A program made the position numbers and the translations under genes. The notes below the pieces were generated by a model. It saw only the letters and a program-made list of their open reading frames with translations. It did no database searches and had not been told where the DNA came from. DNA of 64,000 nucleotides from Lanius collurio (taxonomy: Eukaryota > Chordata > Aves > Passeriformes > Laniidae): NCBI GenBank assembly GCA_020086605.1, contig JACBWW010000008.1:11744169-11808168 (forward strand). Direction: 5' to 3'. Each line of letters begins with the position of its first letter. The stretch's first letter is position 1. Positions 13,458 through 27,927 of the stretch are shown piece after piece.

Positions 13458-16400
13458 AACCGCAGAATAAATTTGCCAGATTTCATTAGACAACTCAGAT
13501 ATTAACTTACAAGGAAACAGCAGAGTACTTAGAAAGATAACTTATTTATTATATATTTAATTGTAATTTCTTTAGTCATAAAATAATGCAAATTTCTTAT
13601 ATTAAAGAAGTGGTGGTTCTTTCTTTACATTTTCATATCCATTACAATGTCTCTGAATACAGTCTAACAGTTACGTTTAGAACATAAATGTCATTCATTT
13701 TATTATTAGGGGTTAAAAGGTATCCAAGCAAAGGACAAAGTGTTTGTATGTGTCAGAACAAGTTAATCTTTAGAAAGTGAAACTATTTCTTATCCCGTGT
13801 CCAAACATTCTCTTTACTGACTCAAAAATTAGAAGAACCATTAATTAAGAAAAAGATATATAAATAGGCATTTTTAAACTGATAAAATGTGACAAGGTGG
13901 TCTGTTATAAATAAAAGGCATCAGTACTGTTATGCTCCTCTCATCTGGCTTTCCTTATAGGCTACTTTCAACCTTTATTTCATTTTTTTTTTATCAGTAT
14001 GAATATGTTTTTTAAATTGTGATCTGGAACTGTTCCTCTTTATTTATAGTAAAGACTGTTCTCTTAATTACATTGTTAAATATAGCTTCATGAATGGACA
14101 GCACAGAGTATAACAGTGCAATCTGGGTTAGGGTCATCAAGAGATTATCTCCAGATTATCTGGATTACACGATTACCCTTGTGAAATGTAGGTGTGTTAC
14201 AAATTGAAAATTAATCAGATTTTACAAAAACTATTATTAAGTCAAGATAACATAGGTTGGCCTACATGTATTTAAGTCGTGATGTATTTTAGAGTGGATT
14301 TGATCAATAATACAGTGAAGCACAAAAAGAAAGTTCAAATTTTTAAAAGGTCTTGCACTGACTGTACTGAGTAGTCTCAGTACAAGGGTTTTTCAGTTGT
14401 TACCCTTTCCATTCCCACATGAATTTCAAATATGTCTTTACCTTGGCTGTTTTCCTCTCTACAACATTCTTCCAACACTTTTAACAAAGTCAATGTAATT
14501 TTTTCTTGGCAAGTTGGAGATCTGATTCTCCTTGGAATATAGTGCAGAAAAAGACTCAGACATTGCCCCAGCCACGTGTAATGGGTCAAAAATGTGGTGA
14601 AGGGAAAGGACTCCTTTGGAATTCTTCTTGTGAACCAAAATGCCTGTTCCATAAGATCTCATGCTCTGACCAGAGGAAGCAAGTCCATTTCAAGGATTCT
14701 CCAAGAAGACTGGCACATAAAATAACCCTGCTCACCAGCAGCTGAGTGCAAAACTGACTGATCCCTCTGCATTTCTTGGGAAAAAATTACTTGATGAAAT
14801 TGTGGTGAAGACAGAGTTCTGCGCTGTGCACGTATCTTAACATTTATACACAGAGACATTGAAAACTTTTCTGCGCCTATCATGTCACAGAAGTTACTTT
14901 TTAAATAAGGGACTGGAAAATAAATCAAAACGTATCTTCAAAATTAAGCACAAAATTTCCTTTCACTCTTCACTAGGAAACCATGTTATGATGGTATTGC
15001 TAACATCACTTCTTTAAATAGGATATGTACCCGAAAATGTAAGCACAGAGACAGTTAGAGCTATTCTGACTGTGCACTGTGGGACCTCAGCCCAATAAAG
15101 GGCTGCATGAAAATACTGACTTTGATATGATGATCATATTTAGTTCAGTCAAATTTACAATAAAGCAAATGTGAAATCAATGGAACCATTCAGAAGAGAC
15201 AGCTGAATGACATGAAAATATGTGAAAATAATATCTTTCTGTTCTTAATCATTAAATACTCCATGTGAAAGGAATTGTATTTCTCCTGCCCAAATAATTG
15301 GGCTCAAAGTCTGTGGGTTAGCAAGGTTAATAGAGAAACATATATATAGATCATGATGAAATCAACTTGAAAGCTCTTCTGGACACGCTTAAAAACTACT
15401 TGCTAGTTGCAATATACCTATGTGTGATTTAAGATTTCATTATTTGTAATGCAATCTAATTACTATTTGCATATCTACCACTGAAAATTGTCTTTATTAT
15501 TTGTTTTAATTTGCATGCTACCTATGTTTTTGGCAAAATAATTTTGACATCCTCAGATGTTATCTTAAGGAAGTATTTTGTCAACTGCTGTCAGAACAAC
15601 CTCAGAAGTCCTGGGAGAGACCAAGGTGGTCACAGGTGATTCAGGATTTGCTCCTGTAATAGCCTGTTAACAGTGGTCATTAAATTCTGAATTATTTGTC
15701 AATTATGACCATGCCTGAATACCAAAGTTTTTTGGCTTATAGCCTTGCAAAAATCAGGCTGCAATTTTCTAGCCGTTTAAGCTTGAAACTCTTATTTAGA
15801 TTTTAGTAAGTTAAGAGCCTTCAATCTACAGTGTATCCTACCAGCTGTTAGACACTGCTATGGAATTTGAGAATGCCTGCACATCAGTGGATACATGCAG
15901 AATCTTTCATGCTTGCCTCTGTGCATAAAAAGCTTAATGGCCTGGACTTCAGTGCCATATATTTATATTTTAGCTTTTACAGGCAGAAAGGCAGTCATAT
16001 ATTTCCCCATTGCGGTATATTAATAACTGGAAATAGAACATATATATATAATATAACAATTTCTATCTTCCCTTACTTCATTATTTTCATGATTAGAATT
16101 TTTATTAAAATGAAAACAAGACTACCGCTGTGATATTTTAATTGCTACTGTGGGTAGGATTACTGATACCATTTCATGGCACCAGCATACATGTCTACAG
16201 GATTTATTACTCAGATCATGTCTGCTCTTATATGGATTTCATCCAAGAGATGCTTGAATACCAAGCTCTTGAAATGTCTCCCTTGTGGTGATTCAACTGC
16301 AGTGAGCTGCATCAGCAAATAGCATTGACACGAAGGCAGCTACTGTTACATTCCAGCATAGCTTGATTTAGAGCAGAATTTTTTTAGATGTATTACACTG

Positions 16401-17481
16401 TAACCCTTTTTTACCCATTACTTAATGCAACCCAAGTCAAAATATCTGTTTAACAACATTATAAAGATTCTGGTATTCCTCTGAAATTTTATCTTGCTAA
16501 TCTGAAAAAATAGTAGCACATGTATAATTAATCATGTGAAGAATAATGAAAACGCACAGTATTTTTTTCAAGTCATGCTTAAGTACTTGAAGAAAAATAG
16601 TTTAAGAAATCTCTAAACAGCTAGCATTTTTGTTTACATATTCTGTTTCAATGATGAACTGAGGATATCAAATAACATTCAAGAAGCCTGCTGCATGCAT
16701 AGAAGTACCTGTGAGTGAAAATTTGGGCAAGGAATCATTTACACATCATTAAATATTTGGCTCTAAGCTTTACACTAGTATGTCAACATGCAATGAATAT
16801 AAAGCAGTTTAAAGGAAGGGGTCAGTATTCTCCTAGTTCACTAATCAGCCACTGGCCTCTTACCAGAAACAGCACGTAAATCTCATTAAACTGCTCTTTA
16901 TCTAAGTGGGGGAAGAATGTACATCAGCTGCCTTCATTGAAGGACAAATGGCACACAAGTTCTAAGACCGTTACTGCTCTCAGTGGTAGAGGCAAAGAAC
17001 AAAAACATAAACACAAATAGCATCTGCCAGATGTTGTATTGTAATTGTTAAATAATGGAAAGCACTAAAACAAGAAAAGACAGTGGCTGAAACCTGATGA
17101 CAAGTATGAATGAAGCATTCTCAGTTGTGGTTATAAATTGCAAGTCTCAGATCTGATAGATTAAAGTCAGTTTTACCATGGCACAAGTTTCCATAACACT
17201 GTATCAACTTCAAAGCAACACTAAATTCCGCATGTCAATAGTAATTCATTTATGGATTTTGTTCTGAGAAATTATTAACTATGCTGAAATTATTAAATGT
17301 TCAGAACTATAAAATTGATGCACTAGACATGGGGTGTAACTTGGAAACTACCTCTAATTATGTACTAAAGGTTAAATAGTGAAGTAAATCCTGTCCAGGG
17401 TTGATTTTAGAAAAATTACTATCATTACATTGTCCCTTAGAAAAGCACAGGAATAACAAAAGGAATGTATTACACATCACC
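13458..17481. other. Intergenic AT-rich DNA
   Basis: No gene or clear repeat was recognised. Composition returns sharply to AT-rich at the LTR border. Open frames are short (up to about 90 codons) and show no family resemblance. Confidence 0.55.
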
Positions 17482-17556
17482 AAAAAAAAAAAAAAATCGT
17501 TTTCTACAAGCAAGTCTGTTAAAGAAAAACAAAATAAAACAAAACAAAACAAAACA
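17482..17556. repeat. Poly(A) tract and (AAAAC)n-type simple repeat
   Basis: A run of 15 A (17482-17496) is followed by an imperfect AAAAC/AAAAT pentanucleotide repeat (17522-17556). It lies directly before the 5' end of a CR1 copy but is not a CR1 tail, because that CR1 is in + orientation and ends at about 18115. Confidence 0.85.
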
Positions 17557-17567
17557 TTTCTTATGTA

Positions 17568-18115
17568 AAGACCTGCTATAAGGAAGGCTAATGATATCCT
17601 GGGCAGTATTATAAGTACTACCAGCAGGTCAGGGGAGGTGATCTTTCTGCTTTCCTCAGCACTGGTGAGGCTGCATCTGGAGTGCTGTTTCCAGTTCTTA
17701 ATAGTGCATTGAAAGGGGGATGTGATCATACTGCAGAGAGCCAGAGAAGGGAGGTGAAAATGATGAGGGAAGAAGAGAACGCTCAAGGGGAGTATCATCA
17801 ATGTGATCATGAAGGAAGGGTACACAGAACAGGTGTCCAGGCTCCTTCCAGTGGTGTCCAGTGACAGGACCAGAGGCAGAACCAGAGAAGATTCCTTGTG
17901 AATGTAAGGAACAACTCTTTTTACTGCAAGAATGACTGAGCACTAGCACAGATTACCCAGAGAAGTGGCAGCACGTCCATCCTTGAAAATTGTCAAAAGA
18001 CATCTATCTGGACATGGTCGCAGGCAACCAGGTCTAGATGACCTGGCTTGAGCAGAGAAGTTGGACCAGATGACTTCCAAAACTGCCTTCCAACATCAAC
18101 TAGTCTATGTATGAA
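17568..18115 (+). mobile_element. CR1 LINE 3' fragment, plus orientation
   Basis: The start (17568-17700) matches the segment of CR1 ORF2 just after the reverse transcriptase core: a 'ggctaatgatatcctgggcag' stretch, then 'gaggctgcatctggagtgctgt..ccagttct'. The 3' end shows the usual 'cagagaagt...ttggaccagatgact...ccttccaac' order at 17958-18095. It is 5'-truncated, diverged and frameshifted, with no coding capacity. Confidence 0.82.
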
Positions 18116-21100
18116 ATACATTAGAATTTGAAAAATATCTCCAAAAGAAAATAAAGCCATTTCTGAAGTTTATATGGAGTCATATGCTGTTATGTATTAA
18201 GAAATGTGGTTTTTCTCACGTAGAACTGCCATAGCCATATGTTTCTTCTTTGATAGCAAATTATTTACCTCATCATTCCAAAATTAAGCATACTAAAGGA
18301 ATGAATGAAACATGCTAAATTGACTTATTGCAACTAAACACATTTTGTGGTTCATAACATTTTTTTTTCTAATTGGTATTTTGAGGGAGTTTTTTATTAT
18401 TTCCCAAAAAGGACGTAGCACAAAGTTACAAACAAGAGAAATTGGTCTTGAAGAATTATATCTATGAAGAAAATAATTAGCATAGGTCTTAAAGAAAAAA
18501 AAGAAACCATTCTCCAACTGGGCAGTAATACAAGTCTTGTGAGAAGAAACGTCAGTAATGATTTCATTTTTAATTGCTAGGGAAGAGGATATATTTATAT
18601 TTGATGAATAGAAATTCTATTTAAAGATGATAGGCAGAAAGGATGCTTTCCCTCCCTGTGCACAGGAGCAAATAGGTTCACAGTATTTCTTATGCAGTAT
18701 TTCTCATGGAGTAAGCACACTGGCTGTTGAGCTCTGCTGCAAGCTCTTGTCTAGGGAAATTATTTCCAACCTGAAACTACTGATGATCCATGTGGTCATG
18801 ATAAGTGGTCACAGACATATAGGGAGCAATATAAGCCAGCAAAACCAAAGATGTAGTGTTTAAAAATGTAATGTTAAAATGTGCAAAAAAGGGAAAAAAG
18901 GCCACAAGAAAATTAGAGGGCTGACAGAAATCAGTTAAAGTCTGTAGGAAAGAGTTTGCAGTAATGCCAGGAAATTGACAGAGTCTAAGGTCTGCAAAAT
19001 TATTACAAGCTCTCCTTATGACAAGAGGATCTACATATAAACTAAATTCACAATCTGAATATGACAAAGGATGAGACACTTAAAGAATTTCTTAAGACAC
19101 TTAAAGTATTTTCTTAAAGAATGGAGAACTGCTTGGGACTGAAAACAACCTTGTTAGTAATTTTGAGAAGAAAAATATCTTTTAACAGCCTAGAAAGAAT
19201 TCAGACTAAAAATATTAGCATCTAAATTTTTTATGCTTATATTGATTTTTTAACAGAAACAACAATTCCACAATTGTAAAATTTTGTCCCTTGTGGCTAT
19301 TCTTCCTTTCAACAGCCAAAATTAGAAAATAGCACTGGATGATGATCATGAGCACCTTTTACTGTAGGCCAGTGAAAGAGAGCCACAGACATTGCATAAA
19401 AATAGATTAAGCATTTAGACTTTCTCTTTGTAAATGAAAACAATATCTAATAACAGTGCTAAGAAGATTGAAAGATACAGACAGCTGACTTTCATCCCTG
19501 ATGGGGCACATTCCTCAGCTCCCACATCTCCAAGGGAAGTGTGCCTCGTGCAGAATGAAATACCACTCTGAGAGCCTTTGTGTGTCTTCCTGGAAGTATC
19601 CTTTCCAAAATCCAGGCTCTCAGAGGCATTGGAAAGGCATGTGGGAGAGGACCACAGCTGCTGTGTCCTCCTCACTCCTTTCCCTCTGACATGAAGGTGA
19701 AAACCAGCCGTATTACATGTCCTAAGGTATGCAAAGGGAATAAAAGGCTATGGTGTAACCTCCACCCCTCCTTTTATATCTGCAATATGACCAGGCACCA
19801 TTTGCTCACAAGTAGTGAAATTATCATTGCTTTCAAATTTCAACAGTGAGTTCAAGGAAGATTGTGCAATCAATGTCTTCAGTAATCTCTGGAATGATTC
19901 TGGGCAGCAGTCAAAATGCCTCTGGAGATCATGATGAAATACATGTCAAGTCAAGAGCTCTGCTGCCATTCAACCAAACTTAATGCCTCATATATTGTAA
20001 ATTAACTTAGTTCGGTTAAAGTCTGTTAAGAACTATAATTTTTTTTTTCAGGCCTATCTCTGATATTTTATAAAAGGATATTTTGCAAGGGAAATGTCAG
20101 TAAATCTATCTCCAAAAATGTTTCCTTAGCGAGAACTTTTATAGCTTTTACTGGAGTGCTTTCCAGGGATGATTGTCCTTTGACAAATTTCCAATATTCA
20201 AGTAAGGCTGAGTCAAAATACTCACTCTTTCTTTCAGGTGCTTAGGGAGAGGGGATATTTTTTTCTCTCATACCTAATGTTCACAATTCTGCTTTTTTTT
20301 AAAATCAGATTTGAATTTCTTGTTTCAACAGTCATTTTTACGGGGGAGAAAAGAGAGTGATGCTTTTTAAATTACAGTGATTGTGTCTGGCTAATGAGAA
20401 GCTATTAGACTTATCAAAGGTAGTTGTCACAGCAGTACTGTGATAACAAAGAGTTCCTTTGCAAATATTTTTCTGAGTTAAACATAAGCATTTTATTAAA
20501 TATTTGACTTCATGATTATATCTAGGTGGATATTCCCATGTTTAAAAACTTGATGCCCTTGAGAAATTCAATTCTTTGCCCTATTGGTCTACACTGGGTG
20601 CTGAGTGAAATCCTAGGACCACATAAAATGTCGCAATGCTGCCAAGGTCTTTGATGAAACCAGAATTAATTAGGGACGATGTCATAATTTTATATTTACT
20701 ATACAACTTCCTAACTATTGAGACCTAACCATGACTTGAATGCTGTAATATATTTTAAATTGCACTTTTGAAACACATGTAATTTCTGCTTTATATTTGT
20801 AAGCGTAACAAAAAAACCCTTAAAAATTTAAACAGAAGAAAAAAAGCAACCTAAGTTTGTTTGTTATACAGAGATGTTTGATAATATAGTTCTTACACTT
20901 CTTGAAAGTTATGTTTGCGATGTCATCACTCTGGCTTTCAGTACTAAGTTATTTACAAACATGACATGCTGGAATGCAAACAATTGATTTCTCTATTTTT
21001 ATGTCATGTCTGAGTACTTGGGATCATGTATCCTAATGGTTCAGTAATTGTATTTCTTCTTAATATGGCATAATGGGTAAGAGAACACACAAATGACAGC

Positions 21101-21771
21101 TGTGTCAAACCTGGCACAAATCTAGCTGACCTGTCTACAGATGGAATTTGATAGTTAGGGTATTTTTCATTAATGAAATGAAGATTCATTGACCAGAGTT
21201 CTGAGAAAGAAATTACTATGTTACTTGAGAAAAATACTGCAGCATGTATTTTTATCAGAACATTAAGGGGCACATATGCATGTGTCCTTGGGTATCTCTT
21301 GCATCCAGAATTTTGAAAATACCCCTGATAATTTTTTAAAGTATTTAGTATCTACTCTTGATCCAAAAGACAGTGCACTCTCTGTTGTGTGGGACTTCCA
21401 GTAATCACACAAACCAATAATCTCTGCAATTTCCAGGCCACTCTTTCCCAAAATCTTTTCAGCCAAAGACTCTCTCCAAAAAATTAGTGGTATTCCACAG
21501 AGTGCTCATTCAGCATCCCATTCCTGCCACCACCTCTCTTTTTCCCTGTCAGCTGTGTTGCTGGTGCTAAGAGAACTCTCACCTAGTCAGGCTCACCAGG
21601 CAGGCAGGCAGGGAGGCAGGATCCTGCCTCAGCAACACAGACAGATCTGCCCTGCCTCCCCAGCACACTTGTTGCAGGAGCACAATGCAGCAACACCCAG
21701 GCTGCTTCCCCAGGCCAAAATAGTTTTGCCAGGTACACTCCACACCTCATCATTTGGAATGTGGTGCTTTC
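18116..21771. other. Intergenic AT-rich DNA
   Basis: No exon, RNA gene or preserved transposon was recognised. A GC-richer patch with GGCA repeats (GGCAGGCAGGCAGGGAGGCAGG) lies near 21599-21620; it gives an open frame but no recognisable protein. Confidence 0.5.
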
Positions 21772-21862
21772 AAAGAATCATGGAATGGCTTGGATTGGAA
21801 GGGATCTTTAAAAGTCATCTCATCCGCCCCTCCTGCAGTGAGCAGGGGCATCTTCAACTAAG
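21772..21862 (-). mobile_element. Short CR1 LINE 3' end fragment, minus orientation
   Basis: About 90 bases match the reverse complement of the CR1 3' terminus ('aaagaatcatggaatggctt' then 'ggaagggatctttaaaagtcatct'). It is a severely 5'-truncated insertion. Confidence 0.85.
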
Positions 21863-24800
21863 CTTAAGTGAAGCATAATATTTTTTGGTTCCTATTGTTA
21901 GCACAGACATTATCTTGCATAAGTACAGAAATGAACATTAAAATAACCAATGTCTCAAAATCTCATGGAAGATCTCAATTTCCTATACAGTTTTCCATTA
22001 AGTTGACATGGAATTGCAAAAACTGGTAATTTAAATATTTTTGAATTAGTAGTTATCATGCAACATAATTCTGAATGTAACACTTGAATCATCACAAGCA
22101 TGAACTGAAAACATGAGAAAATCCTACCCTAAAACTTGATCCTACCCTAACAAACAAGTAAAACCACTGAAGATTAATAGTCTTGTTGTTGAAGTCTGTT
22201 GAAATCAAACTCCTTTCAGGATTAGATTCTAACAGTTCACAAAAATGTAGATCAAGGAATAACAAATTAAGTTATAGAACTCTTTATCATAAGAAAGAAC
22301 TAGGTAAATTAAAAGGGAAATGAGAGACCTGACAATACTTCTCTTCCCTTTCTCAGAGTCCTTTTTGTTCCCAGCTTCACTGCTCACAAATCTTTGATAT
22401 CTACCTGACATCTTCACTAATTAACTCTATTTATTTTCTATAGTTTTTTTTTCATCTTTATCAGGTTAGCCAATCTTTAACCTCTCATAATATTTTCTAT
22501 CAATTCCTCCAGCACAGTTGTCATGGACATAACCCACATACAGACCTTCACCATTGGTTAATGTAGTCACCAGCACTGCTCCCGAGGAGAGGAAAAAGGG
22601 GCATTCAGCACTCTTTTACTGCTGCTGTCTCCACTCTCTGTAAAGATAAAAATAAGAGAACTACGCATGCATCTATACACCACAAAACAAATCTTTGACT
22701 AGTAAGCACTTACATCTTTTCTGCTGGTTCTAATACTGTCCCTTTTCCACTCACGGCAAAGGAACTGGAAAATAATGCAGTCATAGTGACAACAGATTTC
22801 ATTCTTCATGCAGCTCATTCTGTGCCTTCAGGTAGCTCTGAAGAGTTCTTCTCAGAATTCCTGCTGTTTCCAGACGGAAAAATTAACTTTATGAAACACG
22901 AATCAAACAGGTTTCAGTGTTCCACTGAAAAAAACTTCAGTGGCCAACCAAGAATAACACAAGGATTTCAGAAAATGTTCATAAGGATTTTTCTGCAAAA
23001 ATGGTACACAGAGTGATGATGAATAATTTTTTATGTCTGCAAGTGCTACCAGCCTTGGTTTATGTGTTGATAGCCTCCTTCACATATTTTTCCTATTCTC
23101 TTATTTAACGTACCAGCTTTTAACCTTTTTGACCTTCAGCCAGCCCAGTGAAACTATATGCTTAAAGCATATATTTAATTTGTTTTGAAGTTTAAACACA
23201 TTATAATCCACACAATTTGACATTTATTCCAGAACATTTGTATTTTAAATTCCACTTGAAATGTAGTTGGCATGCTATGACTAATCTCAGAGAATTGGCT
23301 GGTGTAGATTGCTTCGGGCAATAACAGTTTTAGTTGCTACTGCTATATTTATCTTCAATTGTGAATCAAAACCTTTAGGAAAGCAGCTTATTCTTTTGTA
23401 GTGATACAAAATAGAAACTAAGTTGAAATAGATCTCAACAGCTAACACTAAACACCACCTTGCCCCAATGTAGTTGAAAAAATACTTTTATCTAAAAAAA
23501 AGTGGATCAAATTCTTACAAACAATGACACAAACACAAAAAATTGATATGAAATTTCTCTTAAAAGTGAGTCCCCATATGAATAGAGATAGTCCATGAAC
23601 TTCACTAAAATGAAATACTCTTTGGACAGGCAAAACAGCAGTGATTTTCAGACTCTTGCAAACCAGGAAACAGTTAAGTGTGTAACTTTGCACATACTGA
23701 AAATCTATTAAAAATGTTGTCTATGAAATTGATTAATCATGCTTATGAAATCAGTTAAGTAATCTGTGTTATTTCTGTCTGACCAGGAACACTGGGTAAA
23801 CATGTTTTTCTCACAAGTAGTGACCAGGTCTTTGCCAAGGCTCTCCTCTAACTTTGTTTTCATATATAATGCTTCCAAAACATGTAAACTGCATATTGTT
23901 GAACAAATCCTGCTTTATCTTACTATAGTAATTAACTGTACATTAATATATATATTTAATTTACTATTTAAAACTTCCTTACTTCCACCTTTTTTCTTCT
24001 TATTGCCTTAAAAACAGTGTAATAATGCAAAAATTCATATTTACACCTTGTTAATCTATTTATGGTAGTAGTTATCTGTCAGATTTCTCTCTTGTTTTTT
24101 TGCTAGGTTTCTTCATCTCTGTTATTTCTTGTCTAGGAAACACAGCAATTGCTACTACTATGACAAATCTTCCAACATTAAGCAAGAATAAATGTCGGAG
24201 ACTCACAATTTTTGGGTTTTTTCCCAGTTTTGATGGTCAACAAAACAGTAATATTAGCATTTAAACATAGTCCATGACTATGTAAATAGGTATCTCACTG
24301 ACAGGTATTGGATAGTAACACCTTTTCTGCCTGCCATTTCCAAAATTGCAAACTCATGCAAATACCAAAACACCTTTGCATTAATTTCTAGGTTTTATTC
24401 GATCCTAACTTATGCTTACTTATAAATGGAAGACAAAAACTGGAACAATCACAGGACACATGATCAGCATCTGTAGAGCCCCTCAGGTTGTTTCCCATTC
24501 CTCTGTACAACAACCCAAAAATTCATTTAAGTCATTCTTATTAAGCTGGAGGGCAAATTTTCTTGGGAACTGCACAGCTTCCTTTATTACTAAGAAAAGT
24601 GCTCTTGCAGTTTTCAGATGATAAATCTCCACGCTTGCAGATGATGAATCTCCATGCTCGATCCTGTCAAGAAAAATCAGGTGCTTAAAATCCAACAAAT
24701 GATAACAAATGATAGTGAAAATAACTAAGTCTGCACCTAAAAAATAACCTGCAGTCATACAGACAGAACTGCAGGGTCAAATTAAAAAAAATTTAAATGT

Positions 24801-27137
24801 ATATCTGTATAAGGCATCGCAATGTAGATATGATTAGGCTGGTTTCAAGTAAATTTAGGAATTGATTAGCACAAACCTTTGGCTTTTTCAGTCAAAATTA
24901 TTGTACTGAGTGAACAGATGAATTAGCTCTGGCTTGCCATGTGCTATCACGACTAAGCTGCATCTAATACCCAGGTACCTCACCATTCCTAAATACTTCA
25001 GTGCCTGTATGTGAACCCAGAGACAATGTTCATTTTTCAATAACCTCATTCCTTCATGTTTTGTCAATAGAACATAATCAGTACCTGAAAAGGACTACCA
25101 GGGAAGGACCTTCCTTTGTATGGAAGATGTCTTTCACAGATGATGTCAAGTGTGCATGGAAAGCAAAACTATCTAAACATACTCTGCTGCAATCTATCAC
25201 TAGAGTAAAATGGATGCATAGATTACAGTTTTATTTGCCTTGTTTAAGTACAGCAGACCTGGTGCATCAGGTCTGAAGGTGCACTTCAATATGAATTCTA
25301 TCTAACTGAAAATGCGTTGCTTGCTTCTAATATTTCATGTTATTAAAACAAAGAAATCTTCAGAAAATTGGTAGGAAGTTAGTAATCTGCATTCACCTTA
25401 AATCTGGGTAAAGTCAGGCAAAAGTAGGTTTTATCTTTCATTCTTCCATCCCTTGATCTCTAGCCAGCAGGACACACTGGGCCTGAGTCATTTTAATTAT
25501 GCCATCAAGAAAGCAGTTCTGTAGTTGGACATGGTGATGTACAACAGCAGTGTGGTCACACTCGCTTCTCTATCCTCTTTAGCAGAATCCTTGAGTAGTT
25601 GACTATGCTGATTTTGTAGCTTTCTTTTACTATAATCTGGTTTAAAATATCTATATTAGACACCAAGACATGCATCACAACTTGAATATTTGTAGTTCCC
25701 CCTCCAATACCCACTAAACCCAGTTACCACAAGCTCCCTCCCATATCTTTGGGCAGACAGCTGGGCCAGAAACAATATTACAACTCTCATTTTAAAATTT
25801 GTGTGTCAGCTGGACCAACTAGTATGTTGCCAGTGATAAATTAGTAGGATATCAAACAGGTAGAAACTATTCCTTCCTTCCACCATTTCCACCACTTCCT
25901 CATTATCCCATCCCCTCCTCTATACCTAGCTCACTGCTGTTTGTCACAAGACTTGAACTTCGTCATCTTTTAGAGATTCTCACCTGTCAGTCAGATTTGA
26001 CTGCAGCTGACCAACAGGTTGAAAACTATCAGGAAGAGAATAGCAGAGGTCTGGGCATGCAAGCAGACCATGATCTCACAGAATTTTTTCAAGAGGAAAG
26101 CAGGCCAGGACTTTGCCTGCAGACTGCTGGAAGTAAGCTATAGGACATATGTCTCTGTACTCAAGAAGGCTGAACTGGAAGATACAGCCCCACATACCTA
26201 CTTTCCTATTAGCTGAGAGATTTTATTATGAGATAATGAATATACAGTGATTGTTGCAGGTGTAAGTATTAAGGTATAAACCACAGTTCAGCATATATAT
26301 ATATTATATTCATGTATATATATATATATATATTACAATCTGCTCAGAACAATACACAGTAAAATAATACTTGAGGAAATTAACTGGTATTTAATTTGAC
26401 TGTGTGGGCAGGAGTTTCAATAGAGGGAAGGAGCCTTTTTAATGTGCACATAACAGATCTTCCTGCATGAGGAGATCTAGACATAGTACTGAAGTGTTAG
26501 TATTTGCAAGATTACCATACAGATAAACAAATAAACAAATTGAGATAAGTGTTGGAATAATAGATGATGAATGTATTATGAGTATACAATTCTGGTGTTC
26601 ACACAAGTTGTATTTTGACATTTTCCTCTGCAACATCAATTAGGAAATGAAGTCTGGCACAATGCTAGAGGTGACCTTACGCAGCAACATTTGAGTGCTG
26701 ACTTAGACAAGTGGTGGCTGGGAGAGTAGCTCCCTTTATGGAAGACACTGTCAAAAGCTTTTGGTTGTTGTGAAATCATAGTAGTATATGGGATTGTGGA
26801 AGGGTTATGTGTATGCCAAAGAGGCAGACAGAAAGGATTGTTTAAATGAAGACTGAGAGAAGATCATGTGTTTCCAAGAGCAAAAGACACACAAGGGGAC
26901 CACAAGCAAAGTTACCAACTGCATTTGTCTCAAGAATGTGCTTTTCTAAATGGTCTATAAGCTTTAGAAATTGGGTGAAAATTATCAGCTTTCATTGTTT
27001 AATAAAAAGGTAGCTAGTGGTTACAGTCAAGGAGACAGTACTGCAGCACAATTAGAAATTGCTGCTGTAACTTGTTGGGATGCCCACAGCCATGAATGAA
27101 TATGCAGTGGTCTTCTTGCCACGACACCTGGCCACGG
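21863..27137. other. Intergenic AT-rich DNA
   Basis: No gene recognised. It contains an AT dinucleotide microsatellite (listed separately) and a small local duplication around 24618-24660 where 'aatctcca(c/t)gct' recurs at a spacing of about 24 bases. Confidence 0.5.
26293..26334. repeat. (AT)n microsatellite, interrupted
   Basis: AT dinucleotide runs at 26293-26303 and 26314-26332 are separated by a short interruption. Such tracts are length-variable and often cause assembly or read errors. Confidence 0.9.
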
Positions 27138-27440
27138 GTCATAGAATTATAAAACACAATGGTTTGGGTTGGAAGTGTGCTCCTCTGGACCTGCTCTAAC
27201 AGGTCCGTGCCTTTCCTGTGGTAAGGACTCCAGAGCTGAACATAGAAGCCAGAGGGGAAGAATCACCTTCTCAACCTGATGGCCTCATGTTTTGTGATGC
27301 ATCTCACTTTGCAACTCTCTTTCTGGGCGGCAAATGCCCATTGCCAGATCATGTCCTGCTTTTCATACACCAGTACCATCAAGTCCTTCTTCACGGGGCT
27401 GCTCTCAATCCATTCGCTCCCAGAGAAGCCTGGGAAGACC
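27138..27440 (-). mobile_element. CR1 LINE, internally deleted 3' fragment, minus orientation
   Basis: It begins with the reverse complement of the CR1 3' end ('tcatagaattataaaacaca..ggtttgggttggaag', 27138-27175), then jumps to 'ctcctctggacctgctctaacaggtccgtgcc' and on into the region that in the CR1 at 5.75-7.25 kb lies several hundred bases farther in. So the segment normally lying between the tail and this point is missing. It ends about 120 bases before the TNPO1 CpG island. Confidence 0.8.
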
Positions 27441-27927
27441 CTGCCTTTCCACTTGCGCTGCCTGTCTATGATGAAATCTAGGGTGCTGTACCTTTGCTAT
27501 CTGGACTTTAGCTGTCATTTTTTATTTTCTATGATTTTTGGCACATGTGTCAGACACCTTCTGTGGAGCGGCTCCTGCGGGAGGGGTCCGGGCGTGAAGG
27601 GGTGCGGGGAGAGGGGCCCAGCCTGGGGAGCCTGGCGGGGCGCAGGGGCAAGGACTCCTGCGAGGAGCCGGGGCTCCGGGACGCCATGGGCCGGGCGGGG
27701 CCGGGCGGCCATTTCACCGCCGCCTCCCTCCCGCCCGCCGTTGCCGGGGTGACCGGGGCAGCGGCGCCCCCGCCCCTGGCACCGCCCCACGGCCAATCGA
27801 GGGGCGGCGGCGGCCGAGCGAGGTTCCCTTTGTTCAGCCATTTCGGGGGCCGGAGCGGCACCGCGCGGAACTGCGGAGGGAGAGGTCGGGCTGCTCCCTC
27901 GCCACTCCCCTGCCGCCGGGCTCTGGG

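Noticed and set aside
12778..13486. Overlapping minus-strand open frames of 132 and 138 codons
   Set aside because: Both lie in a sequence with LTR ends and poly(A) signals; no viral or cellular protein is recognisable.
17358..17825. Minus-strand open frame of 155 codons
   Set aside because: It covers a poly(A)/AAAAC tract (giving runs of F and L) and the antisense of a CR1 fragment.
26293..26334. Repeat tract as a possible structured array
   Set aside because: It is a plain AT dinucleotide microsatellite with no unit or spacer structure.
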